64,000 nucleotides of DNA from JANQSS01 sp965249735 (GTDB lineage Bacteria; Bacteroidota; Bacteroidia; Chitinophagales; Saprospiraceae): contig CBDFMS010000016.1 of the NCBI GenBank assembly GCA_965249735.1, forward strand, positions 124,001 to 188,000. Reading direction: 5' to 3'. A program made the position numbers and the translations under genes. The notes under the pieces are model-generated. The model was not told the DNA's origin. It was given only the letters and a program-made list of their open reading frames with translations, and made no database searches. Positions 36,601 through 44,713 of the stretch are shown here, piece by piece (position 1 is the first letter of the stretch; the number at the start of each line of letters is the position of its first letter).

Positions 36601-37496
36601 ATGATTCGATCCACATCAGCTTCAAGAATTAAATTGATATTTTCTTCATCTAAAGCAATATCCCGCTCGAGAATAATTTCATTCCGTTCAATCGTTGTCA
36701 CCTCACCAGTATCCTCATCGACAAAATCTTCAGTCCAACTTCTTAAGACACGAGCTGCTAGTTTTCTGCCAACTGCCTTTTTTAATGAAGTTTTATTTGC
36801 TTTAATTTCCTCTGAAAGACCAAAAATATCCAGAATTTCTCTGTCAGAATCATATCCGATTGCTCTCAAAAGTGTCGTTACAGGAAATTTCTTTTTACGG
36901 TCTATATAGGCATACATAACGGAATTAATATCCGTAGCAAACTCCATCCAGGCCCCTTTAAAGGGAATTACTCTTGCCGAGTGTAATTTCGTTCCATTCG
37001 GGTGAAAACTCTGACTAAAAAATACACCGGGTGAACGATGTAATTGAGAGACGATCACGCGTTCCGCACCATTAATGACAAATGTTCCTTTTGGTGTGAT
37101 GTAAGGGATATTCCCTAAAAACACGTCTTGGACGATGGTTTGGAAGTCAATATGTTCTTCATCATTACACGACAATCTAAGCTTTGCTTTTAACGGCACG
37201 CTATAGGTCAATCCTCTTTGCATACACTCAGCGATACTGTATCGTGGAGGGTCGATGAAGTAGTCCAAAAATTCCAGAACGAAAATGTTACGTGCGTCAG
37301 TAATTGGAAAATTTTCCTGAAACACACGATAAAGACCCTCGTTACTTCTATTTTCCGGAGTTGTTTCCAATTGAAAAAACTCCTTGAAAGATTTTAGTTG
37401 TATTTCGAGCAAATCCGGATACGCAGCGGCCATTTTGATTCGACCAAAACTGATTCGTGTAGATCCGTTAGCTGAAGTAATCCCGTTTGATGACAT
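33675..37496 (-). CDS. rpoB: RpoB, RNA polymerase beta subunit
   Basis: The 1273-residue protein has the rifampicin-pocket region [34 protein letters not shown] (written with usual Gln, Asp, His, Arg and Ser residues), the catalytic-domain GRHGNKG and the C-terminal [23 protein letters not shown]. Length and motifs are normal. It lies 179 bases after rplL with two hairpins between them. Confidence 0.99.
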   Translation of the reverse strand: [1273 protein letters not shown]

Positions 37497-37549
37497 TCTT
37501 CTGAGGTATTTAAATGTTTAAAGCAATCTTAAATCTCGTTTCGTACACT

Positions 37550-37567
37550 ATCGGATATTAATCCGAT
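37550..37567. repeat. 18-base palindrome upstream of rpoB
   Basis: ATCGGAT-ATTA-ATCCGAT is a perfect inverted repeat 54 bases before the rpoB start, downstream of a larger hairpin in the rplL-rpoB spacer. It could be an RNA processing site or a protein site. Confidence 0.45.
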
Positions 37568-37584
37568 GGGCTATATACACGAAG

Positions 37585-37621
37585 AGGCCTGACATGAAAT
37601 GTTGCATTTCAAGTCAAGCCT
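37585..37621 (-). terminator. attenuator-like hairpin between rplL and rpoB
   Basis: AGGCCTGACATGAAATG pairs with CATTTCAAGTCAAGCCT with three small mismatches around a TTG loop. In the - strand transcript it lies about 55 bases after the rplL stop and has no T run, so it is more likely a partial terminator or processing site. This is the place where E. coli also attenuates transcription between the ribosomal and polymerase genes. Confidence 0.55.
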
Positions 37622-37675
37622 TTTAATCGTATATGTGTTACTTATCAATCGTCAGTAAATCAGTAAAGTGTTGTC

Positions 37676-38056
37676 TTATTTTAATTCAACAACTGCACCT
37701 GCAGCTTCCAGAGCAGCTTTCAAAGACTCTGCGTCTTCTTTAGATGCTCCTTCTTTGACTGCTGATGGAGCTCCATCAACTAAATCTTTAGCCTCTTTGA
37801 GGCCAAGACCGAGAAGGTTCTTTACTTCTTTAACAACTTTGAGTTTAGCAGCACCTGCTGATGACAATATTACATCGAATTCAGTTTGTTCAGCGGCTGC
37901 TTCACCAGCTCCACCACCACCGGGGCCAGCTGCAACGGCAACAGCAGCTGCCGCAGGTTCAATACCATAATTTTCTTTTAAGATGTCAGCCAAATCGCTA
38001 ACCTCTTTTACAGTGAGGTTAACTAATTGTTCTGCCAATGCACTTAAATCTGCCAT
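37676..38056 (-). CDS. rplL: RplL, ribosomal protein L7/L12
   Basis: The 126-residue protein has the N-terminal dimer region LAEQLVNLTVKEVSDLADILK, the Ala/Gly/Pro hinge near 34-52, and the C-terminal factor-binding domain with KLKVVKEVKNLLGLGLKEAKDLVDGAP. It forms the ribosomal stalk with L10. Confidence 0.98.
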   Translation of the reverse strand: MADLSALAEQLVNLTVKEVSDLADILKENYGIEPAAAAVAVAAGPGGGGAGEAAAEQTEFDVILSSAGAAKLKVVKEVKNLLGLGLKEAKDLVDGAPSAVKEGASKEDAESLKAALEAAGAVVELK

Positions 38057-38215
38057 GTCTTTTTGTTTTTTTAATGATTAAAAATTGAGTATGAAAACTC
38101 ATTCGTCCATCAAGTTATCAGAAAAGCAAACTGTCTGTCCGTTTGTTTCACATACTCCAATGGCGCGTATATAACTATAAACTTGGAAGCCAAATTTTTG
38201 TGGAAATCAATACGT

Positions 38216-38743
38216 TTATTGATCTCGCTCTTCCAGCGCTTTCAGCAAACCGGACAATGTCTGTCCGCCTGACTGTAGGCTGGAAATAAGTGTTTTCATT
38301 GGTGATTGTAACAACATAACTATATCTCCGATTAAATCCTCTTTGGATTTCATCGATGATAACGTATTTATTTGATCATCACCTACAAACACATCTGTAT
38401 CTATAAACGCACCTTTTAAAAGTGGTTTATCATTCTTTTTTCTAAATTCCTTCAGTATTTTACCTGGCACATTTGCTGTTGATGTAAACAACAATGCTGT
38501 CGTTCCTTCGAGCAGCGGTAGAATTTCTTCAAAAGATTCTTTATTGTCCAATTGCTCGATTGCCTTAATGGCCAAGGTGTTTTTAATCACCTTCATTTCG
38601 ACATTTTGTTCAAAACATTTTCTCCTGAAATCTGTCACTTCGGCAACTGACATTGCTGAAGAATCCGTCAAGTAAATAAAAGGTGTACTACTGAATTTAT
38701 CTTTCAATTCCGCTACAGCGGTCATTTTTTCTTGTCTAGTCAT
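38216..38743 (-). CDS. rplJ: RplJ, ribosomal protein L10
   Basis: The 175-residue protein begins TRQEKMTAVAELKDKFSSTPFIYLTD and has KVIKNTLAIKAI, as in L10. It anchors L7/L12 to the ribosome. It follows rplA by 19 bases; a 159-base spacer separates it from rplL. Confidence 0.97.
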   Translation of the reverse strand: MTRQEKMTAVAELKDKFSSTPFIYLTDSSAMSVAEVTDFRRKCFEQNVEMKVIKNTLAIKAIEQLDNKESFEEILPLLEGTTALLFTSTANVPGKILKEFRKKNDKPLLKGAFIDTDVFVGDDQINTLSSMKSKEDLIGDIVMLLQSPMKTLISSLQSGGQTLSGLLKALEERDQ

Positions 38744-38762
38744 TTCTGTGAATCTTTAATTG

Positions 38763-39455
38763 TTAGCGAATTGAACGTGTATCAATTTTAATTCCTGGAC
38801 TCATGGTACTTGCTACCGTCACAGATTTCATATAGATTCCTTTTGCTGAAGAGGGTCTCATTCGATCGATGAGGCCCAAAAATTCTGCAGCGTTATCAGC
38901 CAATTTTTCAGATTCAAAAGAAACACGCCCAATAGAAGCATGAATGATTCCGAATTTATCAACACGGAATGCGATTTTTCCTCCTTTAACATCGTTCACT
39001 GCACTTCCAACATCAGCAGTTACGGTACCAGACTTTGGATTTGGCATGAGCCCTCTAGGTCCTAAAACACGACCCAAGCGTCCAACTTTTGCCATCACGG
39101 AAGGCATAGCTACTACCACATCGAAGTCTGTCCATCCATCCTGAACCTTTTGAACCATATCATCCAACCCGACAAAATCAGCTCCCGCTTCCTTTGCCTC
39201 ATTTTCTTTGTCTGGTGTGCAAAAAACCAAGACGCGTTTTGTTTTACCCGTTCCATGAGGTAAGGTAACCGTACCACGTATTGCCTGGTCAGCTTTTCTA
39301 GGATCTACACCCAGTCTGACATGCACATCAACAGATGCATCAAATTTTGCAGTATTCACTTCTTTTACAAGTGCCATTGCCTCTTTCAAGTCGTAGAGGG
39401 TTGTTGCATCAACTTTTTCGTTTGCAACTTTTCTTTTTTTAGAAATTTTTGTCAT
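38763..39455 (-). CDS. rplA: RplA, ribosomal protein L1
   Basis: I set the start at ATG 39455 (230 residues, MTKISKKRKVANEKVD), the normal L1 length. The longer frame to 39602 only reads into rplK. The L1 text PHGTGKTKRVLVF, VGRLGRVLGPRGLMPNPKSGTV and GKIAFRVDKFGIIHASIGR is complete. L1 forms the mobile stalk and often represses its own operon. Confidence 0.97.
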   Translation of the reverse strand: MTKISKKRKVANEKVDATTLYDLKEAMALVKEVNTAKFDASVDVHVRLGVDPRKADQAIRGTVTLPHGTGKTKRVLVFCTPDKENEAKEAGADFVGLDDMVQKVQDGWTDFDVVVAMPSVMAKVGRLGRVLGPRGLMPNPKSGTVTADVGSAVNDVKGGKIAFRVDKFGIIHASIGRVSFESEKLADNAAEFLGLIDRMRPSSAKGIYMKSVTVASTMSPGIKIDTRSIR

Positions 39456-39525
39456 AGATAAATCTTTTGAGGTAGTTAGCGTTTCAAGTTCAAACAAGAA
39501 ACTCCCTACTAGATAAATAATTAAA

Positions 39526-39984
39526 TTATTCTGCTGATTCTTCCACCTTCCATGGTGGAGATCCTTCAATGGTAATACCAGCGCTTCTGGCAGTTCCGGC
39601 AACCATTTTCATACCTGATTCTACCGTAAATGCATTTAAATCCTGCATCTTACTTTCAGCGATTTCGCGGACTTGATCCCAGGTGACAGAACCAACTTTG
39701 GTACGGTTGGATTCTGGTGACCCTTTTTTAAGTTTTGCAGATTCAATTAATTGAGATGCTGCAGGTGGTGATTTAACCACAAACTCAAATGATTTATCCT
39801 TGTATACTGTAATTAATACAGGAAGTAATTTACCGGGCTGATCTTGAGAAGCTGCATTGAATCGTTTGCAAAATTCCATGATATTCAATCCTTTAGCACC
39901 GAGTGCAGGACCTACTGGAGGGGCTGGATTTGCCTGGCCACCTCGTACCTGTAATTTTACATATCCTTCTATTTCTTTTGCCAT
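39526..39984 (-). CDS. rplK: RplK, ribosomal protein L11
   Basis: The 152-residue protein shows the L11 signature GGQANPAPPVGPALGAKGLN and the C-terminal rRNA-binding TARSAGITIEG. A short tail (PPWKVEESAE) extends beyond the usual end. It is cotranscribed with rplA. Confidence 0.98.
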   Translation of the reverse strand: MAKEIEGYVKLQVRGGQANPAPPVGPALGAKGLNIMEFCKRFNAASQDQPGKLLPVLITVYKDKSFEFVVKSPPAASQLIESAKLKKGSPESNRTKVGSVTWDQVREIAESKMQDLNAFTVESGMKMVAGTARSAGITIEGSPPWKVEESAE

Positions 39985-40058
39985 TTTACTTTCTTCTTAA
40001 AAAATATATTGATTATTCAGGGAAGCAACTACAGCTGTAGAATCTGAATAAATCCTAA

Positions 40059-40622
40059 TTATGTTTCTTTTTCTACTTGCATGAAGTTTAACTCCACTTC
40101 TGTCCCCCGTCCAAATATCTTTACGATCACTTTTAATTTTTTCTTTTCTTCGTTGACTTCCTGAATATCGCCAACAAAATTGCTAAACGGTCCGTCGGTA
40201 ATTTTTACAGTTTCACCTTTGATGAAAGGTTCCAACATAGCTTCTGCTACATCTTGACTTTCATCCACTTTCCCCAGCAACCGGTTTGCCTCAAAATCCT
40301 GCATTGGGATCGGATTGTTTTTACCCAAAAAATGAATGATGTTGGGCATATTGGCAATGGTTTGAACCATTTCCGGTGTAAATTTTTTATGCACCGCTTC
40401 GACTAAAATATAACCAGGAAGAATATTTCTTTCTTGAATTACTTTTTTGCCATTTCGAATTTTGTACACTTTCTCTGTCGGAACCAACACCTGGGTAATG
40501 ACATCGCCCCAGTTGGATCGCTGGATTTCCAATTCAATACGCTCAATGATCTTGCGTTCCTTGCCGCTAATCACGCGCAGAGAATACCATTTTCTATCTT
40601 CACTTGTAGCGATCTGATCCAT
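40059..40622 (-). CDS. nusG: NusG, transcription elongation/termination factor
   Basis: The 187-residue protein has the NGN domain (KWYSLRVISGKERKIIERIE, NILPGYILVEA) and a C-terminal KOW domain (GETVKITDGPFSNFVGDIQEVNEEKKKLKV). It overlaps secE by one base (TAATG). Confidence 0.97.
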   Translation of the reverse strand: MDQIATSEDRKWYSLRVISGKERKIIERIELEIQRSNWGDVITQVLVPTEKVYKIRNGKKVIQERNILPGYILVEAVHKKFTPEMVQTIANMPNIIHFLGKNNPIPMQDFEANRLLGKVDESQDVAEAMLEPFIKGETVKITDGPFSNFVGDIQEVNEEKKKLKVIVKIFGRGTEVELNFMQVEKET

Positions 40623-40816
40623 TAGCTTACGTTTGGATAGATGAATTTTAATGCTTGACTAGCCACACCATCCATAACAAATATGATGAGTGTGATGACA
40701 ATGGTGGCAATAATGACGGTACGTGAAGTACTAATTAGGTTCCCCCATGTTGGCCAAGTCACTTTATTCACCAATTCATCATAGCTTTCTTTAATATATC
40801 CGATTATGCTTTCCAT
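40622..40816 (-). CDS. secE: SecE, Sec translocon subunit
   Basis: The 64-residue protein has the SecE amphipathic text YIKESYDELVNKVTWPTWGNL and one membrane helix (VIIATIVITLIIFVMDGVAS). It is the usual single-helix bacterial form and lies just after tRNA-Trp. Confidence 0.96.
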   Translation of the reverse strand: MESIIGYIKESYDELVNKVTWPTWGNLISTSRTVIIATIVITLIIFVMDGVASQALKFIYPNVS

Positions 40817-40837
40817 CAGCTTTGTGTATCATTTTTG

Positions 40838-40910
40838 CACGGGCAGGAGGACTTGAACCCCCAGCCTACGGTTTTGGAGACCGTCGCTCTACCAATTGAG
40901 CTATGCCCGT
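40838..40910 (-). tRNA. tRNA-Trp (CCA)
   Basis: The 73-base cloverleaf has acceptor ACGGGCA/TGCCCGT, D arm AGCTCAATTGGTAGAGC, anticodon loop CTCCAAA and T arm GGGGGTTCAAGTCCTCC. CCA is not encoded. It lies between tuf and secE. Confidence 0.97.
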
Positions 40911-41044
40911 AAAATATTTCTCTTTTTATTCAGGCCTATCCACTATTTGTAAAACAACGATCGAGTAAATCATCTAAACACCTGTTAGTCAAATGTTTAA
41001 ATATTAAAGTATTACTAGATTTTAAGGGCCTCTTTAAAGCACGA

Positions 41045-41072
41045 ATAAGCATTCCACTTTTGGAATGCTTAT
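41045..41072 (-). terminator. hairpin after tuf
   Basis: ATAAGCATTCCA and TGGAATGCTTAT pair perfectly around CTTT, 36 bases after the tuf stop. The T run on the - strand side is weak, so it may be a partial terminator or a processing hairpin before tRNA-Trp. Confidence 0.6.
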
Positions 41073-41107
41073 GCGCTCTTTAATATTTTATATGTCGGCG
41101 ATTCGTA

Positions 41108-42304
41108 CTATTCAATCACTTCGGTCACCTGTCCGGCACCGACCGTGCGGCCACCTTCTCTAATTGCGAATCGAAGACCTTTTTCCATTGCTATCGTATT
41201 GAGCAATTTCACTTCTAGTGTTACATTATCTCCAGGCATCACCATTTCAACACCATCCGGAAGTGTCACATCACCTGTGACATCAGTCGTTCTGAAATAG
41301 AATTGAGGGCGATAGCCATTGAAGAATGGTGTGTGACGACCACCTTCATCTTTACCTAAGACATATACCTCACATTTAAAGTGTTTGTGTGGTTTTACGG
41401 TGCCAGGTTCACAAATAACCTGTCCCCGGCTAATCATTTCTTTGTCGATACCTCGAAGTAATAAACCGGCGTTATCGCCAGCTTCTCCTCGATCGAGAAT
41501 TTTTCGGAACATCTCTACACCAGTGATTACCGACGTCAATGGTTTTTCACCATCTTTCATCATCCCGACGATTTCGACAGGATTACTGACGTTTATGACA
41601 CCACGTTCGATACGTCCTGTTGCAACTGTTCCACGACCTGTAATAGAGAATACATCCTCAACAGGCATTAAGAATGGTTGATCAACCAATCGTACTGGTT
41701 CAGGAATTTCAGAATCGACAGCTGCCATTAATTCACGAATGGCTGCAACAGCACCTTCATCACCTTCAAGTGCCTTAAGTGCAGATCCTTGCACAATGAC
41801 TGCGCCATCACCGTCGAATTCATATTGATCGAGTAGTTCTCGGACTTCCATGTCGACTAATTCGATCATTTCTTCGTCATCAACGAGATCTACCTTATTA
41901 AGAAATACAACGATCTTAGGTACACCTACCTGTCTTGCGAGCAGAATGTGTTCACGTGTTTGTGGCATTGGGCCATCTGTTGCTGCTACAACAAGAATAG
42001 CGCCATCCATTTGAGCTGCACCTGTTACCATGTTTTTTACATAGTCAGCGTGACCTGGACAATCTACGTGAGCATAGTGTCTGTTGGCTGTTTCGTATTC
42101 TACGTGAGCCGTGTTAATAGTGATACCTCTTTCCTTTTCCTCTGGAGCGGCATCAATAGCATCATAATCCATCTTCTGGGCGAGCCCATCAGAGGATAAC
42201 ACGTACGTGATTGCAGCAGTAAGTGTTGTCTTACCGTGATCTACGTGGCCGATCGTTCCGACATTGAGGTGAGGTTTTTTTCTTTCGAAAGTTTCCTTTG
42301 CCAT
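41108..42304 (-). CDS. tuf: EF-Tu, elongation factor Tu
   Basis: The 398-residue GTPase has GHVDHGKTTL, DCPGHADYVKNMVTGAAQMDGAILV, NKVDLVDD and the C-terminal REGGRTVGAGQVTEV. It delivers aminoacyl-tRNA to the ribosome. It lies directly behind four tRNA genes, so it is probably made from a tRNA-tuf transcript. Confidence 0.99.
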   Translation of the reverse strand: MAKETFERKKPHLNVGTIGHVDHGKTTLTAAITYVLSSDGLAQKMDYDAIDAAPEEKERGITINTAHVEYETANRHYAHVDCPGHADYVKNMVTGAAQMDGAILVVAATDGPMPQTREHILLARQVGVPKIVVFLNKVDLVDDEEMIELVDMEVRELLDQYEFDGDGAVIVQGSALKALEGDEGAVAAIRELMAAVDSEIPEPVRLVDQPFLMPVEDVFSITGRGTVATGRIERGVINVSNPVEIVGMMKDGEKPLTSVITGVEMFRKILDRGEAGDNAGLLLRGIDKEMISRGQVICEPGTVKPHKHFKCEVYVLGKDEGGRHTPFFNGYRPQFYFRTTDVTGDVTLPDGVEMVMPGDNVTLEVKLLNTIAMEKGLRFAIREGGRTVGAGQVTEVIE

Positions 42305-42359
42305 CGGTTAAAGTATTTTTAAAAAGTTGATTAATTACAAATAAATAATTCCTTACAAA

Positions 42360-42431
<72 letters not shown>

Positions 42432-42477
42432 GGACAGTCGATATACATTCTATTAAATGTACGTCGACTCTAAACAG

Positions 42478-42550
42478 AGCGGAAGACGAGACTCGAACCC
42501 GCGACCCTCAGCTTGGAAGGCTGATGCTCTACCAACTGAGCTACTTCCGC
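42478..42550 (-). tRNA. tRNA-Gly (TCC)
   Basis: The 73-base cloverleaf has acceptor GCGGAAG/CTTCCGC, D arm AGCTCAGTTGGTAGAGC, anticodon loop CTTCCAA and T arm GCGGGTTCGAGTCTCG. It is the glyT-equivalent. Confidence 0.96.
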
Positions 42551-42635
42551 TTATAAGGTGTCTTGGGTAGTAACAATGAACGTTTCATCATTATTCCCGC
42601 AAGTTATGCCACGACTTCAATCTCACTCTTAACAG

Positions 42636-42717
42636 TGGGGGCGATAGGATTCGAACCTATTCAGTCGAAACACCAGATTTACAGTCTGGCCCGGCTCTCC
42701 CACTCCGGCGCGCCCCC
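42636..42717 (-). tRNA. tRNA-Tyr (GTA)
   Basis: The 82-base class II tRNA has acceptor GGGGGCG/CGCCCCC, anticodon loop CTGTAAA in stem CCAGA/TCTGG, a long variable arm and T arm ATAGGTTCGAATCCTAT. It is the tyrU-equivalent. Confidence 0.96.
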
Positions 42718-42808
42718 TGTTGGGTGGATTGAGTTGGTTCGCACAATCAGCGCAAATGCAACTGAGCACACATCTTGGCTACTATGTCAATACAACAGGG
42801 TCCTAAAG

Positions 42809-42881
42809 AGCCAATGGACGGACTTGAACCGCCGACCGGCTGATTACAAATCAGCTGCTCTACCAGCTGAGCTACATTGGC
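42809..42881 (-). tRNA. tRNA-Thr (TGT)
   Basis: The 73-base cloverleaf has acceptor GCCAATG/CATTGGC, D arm AGCTCAGCTGGTAGAGC, anticodon loop TTTGTAA and T arm GGCGGTTCAAGTCCGTC. It is the first tRNA of the tuf transcript (thrU-equivalent). Confidence 0.96.
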
Positions 42882-42943
42882 TTAAAGCGCTACATAACCC
42901 GTTGTTCAAGTACACGCTACAGACGTTTCTGAAAAAGCGACTG

Positions 42944-42951
42944 CAAAGATA
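42944..42951 (-). promoter_or_regulatory. -7 box of the tRNA-tuf operon
   Basis: TATCTTTG on the - strand matches TAnnTTTG exactly and lies 62 bases before the first tRNA. The -33 box is not clear. Confidence 0.45.
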
Positions 42952-43036
42952 TACTTTACACACGATATTTTAGCATAAGAATTTTAAATAATCAGAGAAA
43001 AAAAAACTGATCTATTTTGACGTACAAAAAACGGCC

Positions 43037-43339
43037 TTACCGATGTGACCGTTGCAATTGCTTGAATTTGATCAATTTCCTTTTGAGACTATCTACAGCT
43101 CCATCTGTAGCAGCCTCAAATGACTTGTCTATTTCCTTTATGAAAATCATATCTCCGGGAACATGAAGTTTGACTTCTACGACCTTATCTCTTACCTGGC
43201 CTGCATTCTCAAGCTTTAAGATCACGTCTACGTCCAATATCCGATCGTAGTATTGCCCCAATTTTTCCAGTTTTCTTTCCAGATATTCTTCCAATTTACG
43301 GTCAGCACTAAACTGTGGAGATTCAATTCTAATTTTCAT
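43037..43339 (-). CDS. hpf: HPF, short ribosome hibernation promoting factor
   Basis: The 100-residue protein shows the sigma-54 modulation/HPF fold text KLEEYLERKLEKLGQYYDRILDVDVIL and VEVKLHVPGDMIFIKEIDKSFEAATD. It binds the 30S A/P sites in stationary phase and lacks the C-terminal dimerisation domain of long HPF. It follows xerC by 27 bases. Confidence 0.93.
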   Translation of the reverse strand: MKIRIESPQFSADRKLEEYLERKLEKLGQYYDRILDVDVILKLENAGQVRDKVVEVKLHVPGDMIFIKEIDKSFEAATDGAVDSLKRKLIKFKQLQRSHR

Positions 43340-43366
43340 AGTATATGGGTTTTATTATAGATAATT

Positions 43367-44257
43367 TTATCTTACTAATCCTGCTTTAGGATGGGCTTTG
43401 CGATAACTCTCTTTTAATTTCTCAATGGATGTATGTGTATACACCTGTGTCGCATTAAGATCTGCATGGCCCAGCAATTCTTTAATCGCATTTATGTCAG
43501 CACCTTCATCGAGCATCAAGGTAGCAAATGTATGTCGCAACATGTGGGGGCCGCTGCCATCTGCAGATGTCACCATGCCCAGATAACGCTTCACTAAATT
43601 GTAGACAAATTTCGGATACAATGGTTTACTTCTATCGGTGACGAATACAAATTTTTCAAGCGTTTCAAGTTGCTCTCGAAACTCAAAATATTTGACCAAT
43701 GAATCGCGCATAGAATCCGTAATCGGAACAATTCGTTCCTTTTTTCGCTTACCAAAAACCCGTATCGCCCTTTCTTCCAGTCTTACATCAGATATCTTTA
43801 ATCCGATCAGTTCTGCCCTACGCATACCCGTAGCAAGTAATAATTCAATGATTGTTCTATCGCGTGCGGATGCATAGTCGGACATTTCAGGAAGAACAGA
43901 ATCGAGTAATTCCAACTCAGCGCGCCTCAAAAATGTAGGCAACTTTTTTTTCATTTTAGGAAGCAAAACCTGATCCATCGGGTTGCTATCGAGATGTTCA
44001 TGCTTTAATGCAAAATTGTAAAATGTGTTGAGCACTGAGCGTTTCCTGCGAATCGAACGCACATCCAGTCCGCTCTGGATAAGATAGACCATCCAGGATC
44101 GAATAAAGGTACTGGAGACCCCTAGCAAGTCCTTCTCATCAAAAGTGTCTAGAAGATAGGATTGATACTGTGCAATATCAGCCTGATAGGCTTTGATCGT
44201 GTGCTGAGAATAGCGCTTCTCAAAAGTCAAAAAACGAATAAACGAATCAAGAATCAC
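43367..44257 (-). CDS. xerC: XerC/XerD-type tyrosine recombinase
   Basis: The 296-residue protein has an N-terminal SAM-like core-binding domain and the catalytic set Arg146 (ATGMRRAEL), His238-xx-Arg241 (HMLRHTFA), His264 (LLGHADLN) and Tyr273 (TQVYTH). Length and lack of flanking att or cargo genes fit a housekeeping chromosome-dimer resolvase. I cannot separate XerC from XerD by eye. Confidence 0.9.
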   Translation of the reverse strand: MILDSFIRFLTFEKRYSQHTIKAYQADIAQYQSYLLDTFDEKDLLGVSSTFIRSWMVYLIQSGLDVRSIRRKRSVLNTFYNFALKHEHLDSNPMDQVLLPKMKKKLPTFLRRAELELLDSVLPEMSDYASARDRTIIELLLATGMRRAELIGLKISDVRLEERAIRVFGKRKKERIVPITDSMRDSLVKYFEFREQLETLEKFVFVTDRSKPLYPKFVYNLVKRYLGMVTSADGSGPHMLRHTFATLMLDEGADINAIKELLGHADLNATQVYTHTSIEKLKESYRKAHPKAGLVR

Positions 44258-44301
44258 ATGACTAATTTAATGATTCTTATCCACAAATGTCTGATTATTA
44301 T

Positions 44302-44496
44302 TTATTGGACTTGATCGCCGTATTTCTGCAGTCGGTATACGGCCTTAAGTACTTCTGTCCGTCTTCTAATAGATGGCTTGATAAAATGCTTGCGACGTCG
44401 CAATTCTTTAATCATTCCAGCTCTCTCGAACTTCCTTTTGTACTTTTTTAGTGCGCGGTCGATAGACTCGCCATCTTTAACATCGATTATTAGCAT
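44302..44496 (-). CDS. rpsU: RpsU, ribosomal protein S21
   Basis: I set the start at ATG 44496, giving 64 residues (MLIIDVKDGESIDRALKKYKRK), the standard S21 length. An upstream extension has no family match. RRRKHFIKPSIRRRTEVLKA is typical. A promoter lies just upstream. Confidence 0.95.
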   Translation of the reverse strand: MLIIDVKDGESIDRALKKYKRKFERAGMIKELRRRKHFIKPSIRRRTEVLKAVYRLQKYGDQVQ

Positions 44497-44520
44497 GTAA
44501 CTAAGTTTATTTAGCGGATG

Positions 44521-44551
44521 CAAATGTAACAACTTCTCCCAAGTTGTGCAA
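44521..44551 (-). promoter_or_regulatory. rpsU promoter
   Basis: On the - strand a TTG -33 element at 44551-44549, a 20-base spacer and an exact -7 box TACATTTG at 44528-44521 precede rpsU. The leader would be about 18-25 bases. This also supports the shorter rpsU start. Confidence 0.6.
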
Positions 44552-44713
44552 GCATATTCGGAACGATCAAAATTGTTCGGTATGGTTTTGCCTCTCATGT
44601 TGACACGCCGGCACCGGACCAGACTTCATCAGACGTGTTTTGTCTGGCATAAATCTACACGAAATGGGCGAATTAATCGTTATTACAACGTCTATCAAAT
44701 CAAAACATATTAT

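Noticed and set aside
29376..37485. Many open frames on the + strand opposite rpoC and rpoB
   Set aside because: They are antisense shadows of highly constrained genes with no start signals or family text.
38057..38215. Regulatory leader between rplJ and rplL
   Set aside because: Only short weak inverted repeats are present, without a convincing structure or promoter.
39456..39602. N-terminal extension of rplA
   Set aside because: It only reads through the end of rplK in another frame; ATG 39455 gives the normal L1 length.
43367..44257. Integrase of a mobile island
   Set aside because: The tyrosine recombinase lies within the conserved rpsU-hpf-tuf block, with no repeats or cargo, so it is a housekeeping Xer protein.
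44497..44713. Longer rpsU and longer exported-protein starts that overlap each other
   Set aside because: The region holds the rpsU promoter; the shorter starts give standard S21 and a proper signal peptide.
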